NCBI GenBank assembly: GCA_030639305.1
Contig: DAOWCY010000068.1
Span: forward strand, 1 to 31,268
Source of the DNA: JAGLQA01 sp023135565
GTDB taxonomy: Bacteria; Acidobacteriota; Aminicenantia; UBA2199
DNA: 31,268 nt
Direction: 5' to 3'
Shown: piece after piece, positions 22,532-29,959 of the stretch
Layout: each line of letters begins with the position of its first letter
Position numbering within the stretch: position 1 is the stretch's first letter
Position numbers and translations under genes: made by a program
The notes under the pieces: generated by a model
Database searches by the model: none
What the model was told of the DNA's origin: nothing
The model's input: the letters and a program-made list of their open reading frames with translations, nothing else

Positions 22532-22576
22532 TTACAAATAACCTGAAGATTTTAGTTTTTCTTTATCACAACAAAA
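22532..22576 (-). pseudogene. Remnant of a sulfatase C-terminus
   Basis: On the minus strand the last codons of a gene remain: …DKEKLKSSGYL and a stop at 22534-22532. They match the end of the intact sulfatase at 27819 (…KIKEQLKSLGYL) in both protein and DNA (AAATAACCT-AAGATTTTAG in plus-strand sense). Nothing of the rest of the gene survives upstream. As at the intact gene, a dispersed repeat lies immediately beyond the stop. Confidence 0.55.
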
Positions 22577-22688
22577 AGAAAAGGGGGGAACCGGGAGAGG
22601 AATTTTAAATGCAAAAAAAAAACCGCAAGTTTTTAAAAAAATCGCCGTCTAATGTTTGGAATTACGACTTAACCTAAGGAGGTCTAAT

Positions 22689-22925
22689 ATGAGTCGATTA
22701 TCAAAACTTGCGGTTAATGCAGAAGGATTCGTTTTCGATCCTGATTTTGGCGATGTGTTTACAGTCAATCCCACCGGCCTTTCCATACTCGACGGTATGC
22801 GAAATAACAAACCCGCCGGGGTGATTGCGGAAGAATTAAAACAAAAGTACGGGGTAACCCTGGACGAAGTAGAAAAAGACATATTCGATTTTAACAGCCA
22901 ATTACGGCTGCACCGGTTGACGTAA
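22689..22925 (+). CDS. Stand-alone PqqD-like peptide-binding protein (78 aa)
   Basis: A small winged-helix RRE/PqqD-family protein, the kind that binds a precursor-peptide leader and hands it to a modifying enzyme. ATG 22689 follows AAGGAGGT; an in-frame extension upstream would contain that site. The family pattern is clear: KLAVNAEGFVFDPDFGDVFT, VNPTGLSILDGMRNNKPAGV, IAEELKQKYGVTLDEVEKDI, FDFNSQLRLHRL. It is the first gene of a tight operon with an ATP-grasp enzyme, a PLP decarboxylase and a transporter-peptidase fusion. The context implies that the operon handles a peptide substrate. No radical SAM gene adjoins it. Confidence 0.85.
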   Translation: MSRLSKLAVNAEGFVFDPDFGDVFTVNPTGLSILDGMRNNKPAGVIAEELKQKYGVTLDEVEKDIFDFNSQLRLHRLT

Positions 22926-22945
22926 CCGAAGGTATGGAGTGCAAA

Positions 22946-23986
22946 ATGAAAAATGAATGTATTGTGGGGATATCAGGGATCAACGCGGTAGATAATCCCG
23001 GCCCGGGTGTGGGATTGGCGCGGGCGCTGCGGGATGACCGGCAGTTGAACGTTAAAATTGTGGGGCTGGCTTACGATGCCATGGAGCCGGGTATTTACTT
23101 AGACTGGCTGATCGATAAATCTTTTATTTTACCCTATCCGTCCAGCGGTAAAGATGCCTTTATCCAGCGGTTGGCCTATATCAAACAGAGTTACGGGTTG
23201 GATTTTATTTTCCCCAGCCTGGATTCGGAACTGCCCCTTTATGCGGGGTACTGCGGTGAAATTGAAAAATTGGGAATCAGGCTTTTTGTGCCGGAACCGG
23301 AACAACTGAGGCTCCGCGACAAAGAACGGCTGCCGGAAACAGCGAAAAAAATAGGTATCGACAGCCCTGGAACTAAGGTAGTGAGGTCTTACCTGGAATT
23401 GCCCGGGGCCATAAAACAAACCGGCCTGCCGGTGATGGTCAAAGGGGCTATGTGCAGCGCCTTTAAAGCGCATACGGGGAAAGAGGCGGCTGACTTTTTT
23501 AGCAAGATCGTCAGCCAATGGGGATACCCGGTTATTCTCCAGGAAGTGGTAAAAGGAGATGAGATGAATGTAGTCGGAGTGGGTGACGGACAGGGCGGTT
23601 TGATCGGCCAGGTAGGCATTAAAAAGATGTGGATCACCTCCCTGGGTAAAATCTGGACGGGGGTGACGGTTAAAAATCGCCCTATGCTGCGAGCTGCGGA
23701 AACCTTTGTCCGGGAATACCGCTGGAAAGGACCTTTCGAATTGGAGTGCATCGTGGACGGGGATACCGTATATTTGATCGAGATCAATCCGCGGTTCCCG
23801 GCCTGGTCTTATTTTGCCGCCGGCGTGGGGGTTAATTTACCGGCCAACACGGTGCGCAGAGCTTTCGGTTTACCCTACGCCGGTAACAACGACTACGAGG
23901 CCGGGAAATTGTACATCCGCTATACTTACGAAACAATCACCGGCCTGGACGCGTTTCAAGATATAACTATAAAAGGAGAAAACTAA
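22946..23986 (+). CDS. ATP-grasp ligase, carbamoyl-phosphate-synthase-like (346 aa)
   Basis: A cytoplasmic ATP-grasp enzyme expected to activate a carboxylate as an acyl phosphate and join it to an amine or thiol. An N-terminal pre-grasp domain (CIVGISGINAVDNPGPGVGL) is followed by the ATP-grasp core: GLPVMVKGAMCSAFKAHTG (nucleotide-binding lysines), VILQEVVKGDEMNVVGVGDG, and the metal ligands E279 and N281 in LIEINPRFPAW. ATG 22946 is preferred, with GGAG about seven bases upstream; ATG 22934 is an in-frame alternative. The start is 20 bases after the PqqD gene, and the stop lies 1 base before the decarboxylase start. It is not obviously like GwsG or MvdC-type RiPP ligases. The likely substrate is a peptide or the product of the neighbouring decarboxylase. 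Confidence 0.8.
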   Translation: MKNECIVGISGINAVDNPGPGVGLARALRDDRQLNVKIVGLAYDAMEPGIYLDWLIDKSFILPYPSSGKDAFIQRLAYIKQSYGLDFIFPSLDSELPLYAGYCGEIEKLGIRLFVPEPEQLRLRDKERLPETAKKIGIDSPGTKVVRSYLELPGAIKQTGLPVMVKGAMCSAFKAHTGKEAADFFSKIVSQWGYPVILQEVVKGDEMNVVGVGDGQGGLIGQVGIKKMWITSLGKIWTGVTVKNRPMLRAAETFVREYRWKGPFELECIVDGDTVYLIEINPRFPAWSYFAAGVGVNLPANTVRRAFGLPYAGNNDYEAGKLYIRYTYETITGLDAFQDITIKGEN

Positions 23987-23987
23987 A

Positions 23988-25445
23988 ATGGATAAAAAAG
24001 AATATGAAAAACCGCTTATTTTAAAAGTACAACCCCAAATGGCCAACAAATTTGGGAACGGGACGTCCTGTGCCGGGAAACCCCGCAAGAATATCGACGG
24101 CGTAAGCATCGACCACCTAACATCGCAATACGGGTCCCCTTTGTTCGTGTTTTCCGAATCGACCCTGCGCCGCCGCTTCAAGGAAATATCCGCCGCTTTC
24201 TCTACCCGCTACCCGAATGTGACATTCGGCTGGTCTTATAAGACCAATTACCTTTCCGCCGTGTGCGCTATTTTACACCGGGAAGGCGCGATTGCCGAGG
24301 TGGTTTCGGAAATGGAATACCGGAAAGCCAATGAACTGGGAATTTCCGGGGAGAATATCATTTTTAACGGCCCACATAAATCCCCGGAATTTTTAAGGTA
24401 TGCTGTGACTGATGGAGCCTTAATCAACATCGATCATTTCGACGAGCTGTACGACCTGGAAAACCTGGCGGAGGAGTTGGGTGAGCCCATCAAAGTAGGA
24501 CTGCGACTCAATATGGATACCGGTATTTACCCGCAGTGGTCGCGGTTCGGTCTGAACCTGGAATCCGGCCAGGCGGAGGAAGCGGTCAAACGTATGGCGG
24601 ATAAGGGAAACTTGATCCTGCGGGGCTTACACTGTCACCAGGGCACCTACATATTGGACCCCGAGGCCTACGGCAGGCAGGTAGAAAAAATGGTGCAATT
24701 TGCTTACCGGGTTGAAGACCGTTTCGGTTTTAAGATCGACTACCTGGATATCGGCGGCGGGTTCCCTTCCCACAGCAAACTAAAAGGCACGTATCATTCG
24801 CCGGACCTAATTGTGCCGGACATAGATAAATATGCCGAAGCTGTCGGCAGCGCCCTTTACCGGGAATTGCGTCCCGGTGATTTTCCCCGGTTAATATTAG
24901 AGTGCGGCCGGGCCATGGTGGATGATGCCGGGTATTTGATCACCGGTATCCTGGCTTCCAAACGGCTTGCCGATGGCCGTAAAGCATACATTGCCGACGC
25001 GGGTATAAATTTGCTTTATACTTCTTTTTGGTACGCCTATAACCTGGAATTGGACCGGGAGGTACAGGGAACCGACGAGCCGTCGATAATATATGGCCCT
25101 TTGTGTATGAATATAGATGTGCTCCACGAAAGCGCCATGCTGCCGCCGTTGGAAAGGGGAACCCGGCTTATCCTTTCACCCGTGGGCGCTTACAATGTTA
25201 CCCAGTGGCTGCAGTTTATCCAATACCGGCCCAATGTCGTGCTGGTGGCGGAAGACGGCAGCGTCGATATCATCCGCGAAGCCGAAGACTTATCGGATAT
25301 CCTGAACCGGGAGCGTTTACCGCAGCGATTGAAACCGGCTTCTTCCATTCGTCCTTCTTCCCGGTCTGCCCTGGAATCTTTTATTCGCCCCGGCAGTGCG
25401 AATTTTACCTACGCTCCGCAAATCCCGGCGGTGGCCATGAATTAA
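23988..25445 (+). CDS. PLP-dependent alanine-racemase-fold decarboxylase with precursor-like N-terminal extension (485 aa)
   Basis: A group IV decarboxylase related to diaminopimelate/ornithine decarboxylases. From residue 43: the PLP lysine K85 in WSYKTNYLSA, HCHQGT, the glycine-rich phosphate site DIGGGFP, ECGRAMV, and the catalytic Cys motif GPLCMNID. The family length is about 420, so both ends are extended. The first 42 residues are unusual: MDKKEYEKPLILKVQPQM, ANKFGNGTSCAGKPRKNIDG. They look like a short RiPP precursor (charged start, YEKP, Gly-rich and Cys-containing tail) joined to the enzyme. AAAGGAG upstream makes this start firm. The gene is preceded by PqqD and ATP-grasp genes in an evident operon. 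It may decarboxylate an amino acid for ligation, or act on a peptide; the presence of lysine biosynthesis genes elsewhere cannot be judged. Confidence 0.8.
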   Translation: MDKKEYEKPLILKVQPQMANKFGNGTSCAGKPRKNIDGVSIDHLTSQYGSPLFVFSESTLRRRFKEISAAFSTRYPNVTFGWSYKTNYLSAVCAILHREGAIAEVVSEMEYRKANELGISGENIIFNGPHKSPEFLRYAVTDGALINIDHFDELYDLENLAEELGEPIKVGLRLNMDTGIYPQWSRFGLNLESGQAEEAVKRMADKGNLILRGLHCHQGTYILDPEAYGRQVEKMVQFAYRVEDRFGFKIDYLDIGGGFPSHSKLKGTYHSPDLIVPDIDKYAEAVGSALYRELRPGDFPRLILECGRAMVDDAGYLITGILASKRLADGRKAYIADAGINLLYTSFWYAYNLELDREVQGTDEPSIIYGPLCMNIDVLHESAMLPPLERGTRLILSPVGAYNVTQWLQFIQYRPNVVLVAEDGSVDIIREAEDLSDILNRERLPQRLKPASSIRPSSRSALESFIRPGSANFTYAPQIPAVAMN

Positions 25446-25506
25446 GGATATAAAAAAGATGAAAAAGGGATATAGAAATGAAAAAAGGATATAAAAATGA
25501 AAAAAT
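25446..25506 (+). repeat. Triplicated 19-bp ribosome-binding/start-codon unit
   Basis: Three tandem units of about 19 bp (GGATATAAAAATGAAAAA-like) place an ATG at 25459, 25478 and 25497. The first two start overlapping mini-frames (MKKGYRNEKRI and MKKGYKNEKMV, counting the near-identical copies) that stop within about 12 codons. The third begins the transporter-peptidase gene. The array probably arose by slippage and may tune translation. Confidence 0.7.
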
Positions 25507-27599
25507 GGTTTAACACGATTTCCTGTGCTTTTTCCGGTGTGTATTTCCTGCACCGCCCGGTTTTCGGGATACTGGCGGTTGGAATCACCCTGCTCAATCC
25601 TCCGGTGGCGCTGGCCGGTTTAATATCAGCGGCATCCGCTTACCTGTTCGCACGTATGATCCGTATGGAAGATGCTTTCTTTAACCTGGGTTTTTATGTA
25701 TACAATCCCCTGCTGGTAGGGATGTCGATCGGCTATCTATTCAAACCGGCGCCGCAAACCATTCTCTTGAGTATAACCGCCGGGGTGTTTGCTTTTATCT
25801 GTACAATGGTTATGGCGAACCTGTTTTCCGCTTATTTGAAACTGCCGGTTCTTAGTTTGCCCTTTGTTTTTATCAGTACTGTCGTGTATTTAGCCTCTTT
25901 CAAATATACCCACCTGACAGTTAATGAACTAAATAGGATCGACCTCTTGCACCAGTCCCTGCCGCTGTGGCTCTGCGGATATTTCAAATCATTGGGGGCC
26001 ATCTTTTTTACTCCGCAAGTGGCTGCCGGCATAGTGATTTCCCTGTGTATCCTGGTATGTTCCCGTATCCTTTTCGTGCTGTCGTTAATGGGATACTATG
26101 GCGGAACGGCTTTTACCGCCCTAATGATGGGCGACTTTTCCCAGGCTTTCACCGATATAAACCAGTTCAATGCCATACTTGTGGCTATGGCAGTGGGAGG
26201 CGTCTTCCTCATCCCTTCTTTAAAAAGCTATATACTGGCGTTGACAGCCGTCGGCGTATCCACCGTGCTCCTTCATTCGGTGCTTTCTTTCTGGTGGTAT
26301 TCCAAAATCCCCGGTTTTACCTTGCCTTTTAATATTGCTGTCTTAGGTTTCGTCTATGTCCTGGGATTGGCCCGGTATCCCCTGTTGGCCCGGGTAACGA
26401 AATCCACACCCGAAGAAACTCTCGACCGGTATTTATTGAACCGGCGCCGCAGCGGTGAGTTGGACGCGGCCATCATGCTTCCTTTTGCGGGGAAATGGAC
26501 GGTTTGGCAGGGGTTTAGCGGCAAATGGACCCACCAGGGCAATTGGAAGCATGCTTATGATTTTATCGTCACCGATTCGACCGGGGGCAGTTTCCGCGGC
26601 TGCGGTTCCCGGCCGGAGGACTATTATGCCTACGGCAAACCTATACTGTCCCCGGTGCGGGGAAAAGTGGTCAAAACCGTTACCCATCTAGCGGATAATC
26701 CCATCGGTCAGCCGGACAAAAAAAACAATTGGGGCAACCTGGTGATTATCCTGGATCGACGCGGTTTTTTTGTAGAGATATCCCATTTCTCCCCCAATTC
26801 TATCCGGGTGAAAGAAGGGGAAGAAATCCGCGCCGGCGCCTTCCTGGGTTTGTGCGGCAATTCCGGTTATTCCAACCAGCCTCATGTTCACATCCAGGCG
26901 CAGTTGACGGCAAATGCCGGCGCTTATACCATACCTTTTGTTTTTGCCGGTTATACTGTCGATAATTGTTTTTACTCCTACGGCGTACCGGGAGAAGGTA
27001 GGGAAGTGGAATCGCTTTATTGGAACTCTGCCCGGGATGCATTTACCCCTGCTGTTCCGGGTGAGGTGCACCGGTACGAGGTGGTAAAGAAAGGGAAAAT
27101 CATCGATTTTTTGCAATTGCAAGTGGGTGTGTCCGCGGATGGGACGATGTATTTCGATTCGGGCCGGGGAAAACTGTATTTCGGCAGGAGCGGCGGCACC
27201 TTCTTTTTTTACAGCCTGGAAGGAAGAGACCCTTATTTAAAGACTATGTTAACAGCCCTGCCTCAACTCCCGCCGGCCTGCCGTAAAACTTTGCATTGGA
27301 AAGAACCGCTGCCTGTCAGCGTACTTTTGAGAGGGTGGCAGAAAGCTGTCGTTCAACTTTTTAATTCCTTTTATCACGACCTGGCCGGGGTGCGGGCGCT
27401 CTTTTCCTGTCCCCGGGCAAACACGGTTGTAGGCACAATCCAGGCGCGGTTTCCCAGGGTGCAGGTAGAAACCCTGGCAGAGTGGGACGAAAAGATAGGA
27501 TTTACCGTTTTCAAAGTCGGCAATATCGAACTGCGAAAATGCGGTCATTATCCCCCGGTAGATGCAGTCGGAGAAGGTCTTTCGAGGGTTTATTCATAA
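25497..27599 (+). CDS. Urea-transporter-like membrane protein fused to M23 peptidase domain (700 aa)
   Basis: Residues 1-310 are strongly hydrophobic with about ten membrane helices and resemble the urea transporter family (SGVYFLHRPVFGILAVGITL, FNLGFYVYNPLLVGMSIGYL, and the repeated half with YYGGTAFTALMMGDF and TLPFNIAVLGFVYVLGL). Residues about 340-490 form a LytM/M23 metallopeptidase domain: candidate zinc ligands H352 and D355 in KHAYDF and H463/H465 in PHVHIQ, with AYGKPILSPVRGKVV between. About 200 further residues follow without a recognised domain. M23 enzymes usually cut peptidoglycan cross-links or Gly-rich peptides, so the fusion could process and move a small product or peptide made by the upstream genes. 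It follows the decarboxylase by 51 bases. ATG 25497 is the last of three repeated starts. Confidence 0.8.
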   Translation: MKKWFNTISCAFSGVYFLHRPVFGILAVGITLLNPPVALAGLISAASAYLFARMIRMEDAFFNLGFYVYNPLLVGMSIGYLFKPAPQTILLSITAGVFAFICTMVMANLFSAYLKLPVLSLPFVFISTVVYLASFKYTHLTVNELNRIDLLHQSLPLWLCGYFKSLGAIFFTPQVAAGIVISLCILVCSRILFVLSLMGYYGGTAFTALMMGDFSQAFTDINQFNAILVAMAVGGVFLIPSLKSYILALTAVGVSTVLLHSVLSFWWYSKIPGFTLPFNIAVLGFVYVLGLARYPLLARVTKSTPEETLDRYLLNRRRSGELDAAIMLPFAGKWTVWQGFSGKWTHQGNWKHAYDFIVTDSTGGSFRGCGSRPEDYYAYGKPILSPVRGKVVKTVTHLADNPIGQPDKKNNWGNLVIILDRRGFFVEISHFSPNSIRVKEGEEIRAGAFLGLCGNSGYSNQPHVHIQAQLTANAGAYTIPFVFAGYTVDNCFYSYGVPGEGREVESLYWNSARDAFTPAVPGEVHRYEVVKKGKIIDFLQLQVGVSADGTMYFDSGRGKLYFGRSGGTFFFYSLEGRDPYLKTMLTALPQLPPACRKTLHWKEPLPVSVLLRGWQKAVVQLFNSFYHDLAGVRALFSCPRANTVVGTIQARFPRVQVETLAEWDEKIGFTVFKVGNIELRKCGHYPPVDAVGEGLSRVYS

Positions 27600-27654
27600 A
27601 GCGGGCATGCTCCAGCTTTTTACTAATGCGTGGTGAAAGTTTGCAAAAAAACAA

Positions 27655-27812
27655 AGCCCGCGGCGCGGGGAGCCGGTGAGGGGCTTTTTCCAGAACCGAA
27701 AACTTTCTCGCTCAACAAAAGTTTTGTTCAAACTTTTTTGAAGGTGCGGTATGCCGCTGGCCCCCAACGAAAAATTCAATGGGGGCGTCACCCGGCAGGG
27801 CCGCCGGAGGCA
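27655..27812 (-). repeat. Dispersed intergenic repeat, copy E (inverted)
   Basis: In plus-strand reading: GCGGCGCGGGGAGCCGGTGA, CTCAACAAAAGTTTTGTTCA, AACTTTTTTGAAGG, GGCAGGGCCGCCGGAGGC. This is the reverse order and complement of copies A, C and D. It fills the space between the convergent ends of the transporter-peptidase and sulfatase genes. Its AACAAAAGTTTTGTT palindrome can form a hairpin usable as a bidirectional terminator. Confidence 0.75.
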
Positions 27813-27818
27813 AATTTT

Positions 27819-29723
27819 CTATAAATAACCTAAAGATTTTAGTTGCTCTTTTATCTTTTTTTCTTTTTCGATAGATATCTTTCTGCCTTGCGACGGCAGC
27901 GCTAATTTTATAAACTTATCCAACTCTTTTTTTAACTTTGAAAATGCCGCGGACTCTTCGCTGTAAAAATTGCGTTTTTCAAAAGGATCGCTGTTTAGAT
28001 CAAAAAGCTCGTACTTCTCTTCACTGCTGGGGCCTAACAGGCGCATCTTGTTTTTATTTTTGCCGGAGTTGAAAATCAATTTCAGACCGTCTTTGATGAC
28101 ACTATACTTCTCATCCAAATAAAGAGTGCCGGTGGCAAAAACAGGGCGGCTGCGTAATTTTAATAAACTACTGCCCGCTGGGGTGAATTTTTTTGTTTTT
28201 ATATTCGTTAGATCGAGAACCGTAGGGAACAGGTCGATAAGACTAACCGGGGTTTCTATCTCTTTGTGTTTGAACTTTTTCCCGGCGAAAATAAGGGGCA
28301 CGTGAAGTAATTCGTTATAGAGCGAATGGCCGTGTTCGATGTTGCCGTGATCCCATAACTCTTCGCCATGATCCGCGGTGACGATAAGCACTGTATTTTC
28401 CAGCATGTTTTGTTGTTTCAAAGTGGAGATTATTTTTTTGATGGAGTCGTCGATAAACCTGATCTGGCCGTCATATAGAGCAGTCAGGTAAGCTTTGTCC
28501 TTTTCGGTTACAGCATTTTTCGAGGTTGCCAACCGCAGGATGCGCCGGTTAATGTACAGGGGCTGCAAAAAATAATTCTCGTAATCGCTTACAAATAACT
28601 TATTGTATTCATTTTTATTAAAGGGCAGGTGCAAATCCATAAAATGTACATAGGCGAAAAATCTCTTTTCAGACATTTCGGAAAGATAATTTAAAAACTG
28701 GCCCGTCAAAATAGTAGCGCGGATTTCGCTTTCAAAAAAGTAATCGAAACCCTGGTAAAAATTAGATTTTTCGCCGATGATCGGGTTGCCGCCGTTGAAG
28801 AAAGCGGTTTTATAGCCGTTGTTTTTTAATATTTCGGACAGGGTAAGCGTTTCGTCGGCTAAAGAGTCGCTGCTGTTCACAGCGTTGTGCATGTGCGGGT
28901 ATAAAGAGGTAAATATCGTGGCCACGGAGGGCTTCGTCCAGGGTGCGTTACTGTAGGCCCTTTTAAAAACCATACCCGAACGGTACAGCTCGTCTATAGT
29001 AGGAGAAACCTGCCGGGAATAACCGTAACCGGCCACATGATCGGCCCGCAGGCAGTCGATCACGATGATGATGATATTAGGCCCGCTGGGTTTTTCGCTT
29101 ATCCCGGCGGAGATAAAAACAATCAGGGAAAAAACCAAAAGCAGTATCGTCAGCGGGATAGTAACGAATAAAATATATTTGAATTTTATAAATTTAAGAA
29201 GTTTTTCCCATTTTGTGTTTAGCAGCAGCCAGCCTAAGAGAACCGCAGCCAGCAGCACCCCTACATTCAGCGCCACGTTGCGGATACTGAATTGGATAGA
29301 CGCCCATTTGAGATTCACCGTTATTTCGCTGTATATCAGGAAAAGAAAAGTTATAATATAAGCAGCGTAAATTTTTAATTTTTTCCGGTTGGTAACCTGG
29401 AAATCGAACCCGCATTTGAAGATTTTGCTGAGCAGGAATTTCCACAGCAGGTAAGCTGTCAGGACGATAAGGTTAGCGATTAATATTTGTTTAAGCCAGT
29501 TTCCCAGGGGGTCTTTGAGAGAGAGGGCGGCCAGCCGGTACATTTTGTAAAAGAGGTATTTGTGTGCCGCGTTGAAGCGCAGTGCGTATTTCAACTGCTC
29601 GAAGTAGGTATAGAAGCCGTAAAAAAAAAATACCGTAGTAGTTATTAATGTCAGCTTAAATGCCTGAGCCACTATTAGGGCCAGGTCTTGTTTTTTTGCG
29701 AAATTTTTTTTAAATAATAACAT
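27819..29723 (-). CDS. Membrane-anchored sulfatase-superfamily enzyme (634 aa)
   Basis: Five or so hydrophobic segments in residues 1-207 (near 24-40, 81-99, 119-132, 150-169, 183-205) are followed by an extracytoplasmic alkaline-phosphatase-fold sulfatase domain. Metal and active-site motifs: IIVIDCLRADH (about 220-229), NAPWTKPSVATIFTSLYP with T263 at the nucleophile position, and TADHGEELWDHG. Classical sulfatases use Cys or Ser in C/S-x-P-S-R; here the sequence is T-K-P-S-V, so formylglycine activation is impossible and Thr may act directly, as in LtaS-type phosphotransferases. The C-terminal LKSLGYL is typical of the family. It may be a sulfatase-like phosphoglycerol or phosphoethanolamine transferase or hydrolase of surface glycans. 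A decayed copy of its tail lies at 22532. Confidence 0.8.
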   Translation of the reverse strand: MLLFKKNFAKKQDLALIVAQAFKLTLITTTVFFFYGFYTYFEQLKYALRFNAAHKYLFYKMYRLAALSLKDPLGNWLKQILIANLIVLTAYLLWKFLLSKIFKCGFDFQVTNRKKLKIYAAYIITFLFLIYSEITVNLKWASIQFSIRNVALNVGVLLAAVLLGWLLLNTKWEKLLKFIKFKYILFVTIPLTILLLVFSLIVFISAGISEKPSGPNIIIIVIDCLRADHVAGYGYSRQVSPTIDELYRSGMVFKRAYSNAPWTKPSVATIFTSLYPHMHNAVNSSDSLADETLTLSEILKNNGYKTAFFNGGNPIIGEKSNFYQGFDYFFESEIRATILTGQFLNYLSEMSEKRFFAYVHFMDLHLPFNKNEYNKLFVSDYENYFLQPLYINRRILRLATSKNAVTEKDKAYLTALYDGQIRFIDDSIKKIISTLKQQNMLENTVLIVTADHGEELWDHGNIEHGHSLYNELLHVPLIFAGKKFKHKEIETPVSLIDLFPTVLDLTNIKTKKFTPAGSSLLKLRSRPVFATGTLYLDEKYSVIKDGLKLIFNSGKNKNKMRLLGPSSEEKYELFDLNSDPFEKRNFYSEESAAFSKLKKELDKFIKLALPSQGRKISIEKEKKIKEQLKSLGYL

Positions 29724-29786
29724 CGTTATTGTATCCTTATAGGTTGGGGTCGCCGACCCCCGCCTGTTTTTGACGTTTGATTTTTT

Positions 29787-29815
29787 ATTATACCAGAAGA
29801 TTCTTATAAATAGAA
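29787..29815 (-). promoter_or_regulatory. Extended -10 promoter of the sulfatase-like gene
   Basis: On the minus strand TGGTATAAT provides an extended -10 (TATAAT at 29792-29787), with TTCTAT 17 bases upstream as a poor -35. It lies about 65 bases before the start codon. Confidence 0.5.
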
Positions 29816-29959
29816 GTGTGAATGCGGCGCCGATGTCGGTACCTTTGCTGCCGGTAAAAAAAATCCTCTCAAAAGAACAAGGTTTTACCCAATAAAAAAA
29901 GCGGGTACTTTATTATTCGGTTGTAACTATGGTAAAATAATCGATTAAAGGAGGTTATC

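Noticed and set aside
22946..23986. The ATP-grasp enzyme as the missing partner of the grasp-with-spasm-like maturase at 4413
   Set aside because: The genes are 16 kb apart, with different base composition and separate operons. The ATP-grasp resembles carbamoyl-phosphate-synthase-type ligases rather than GwsG.
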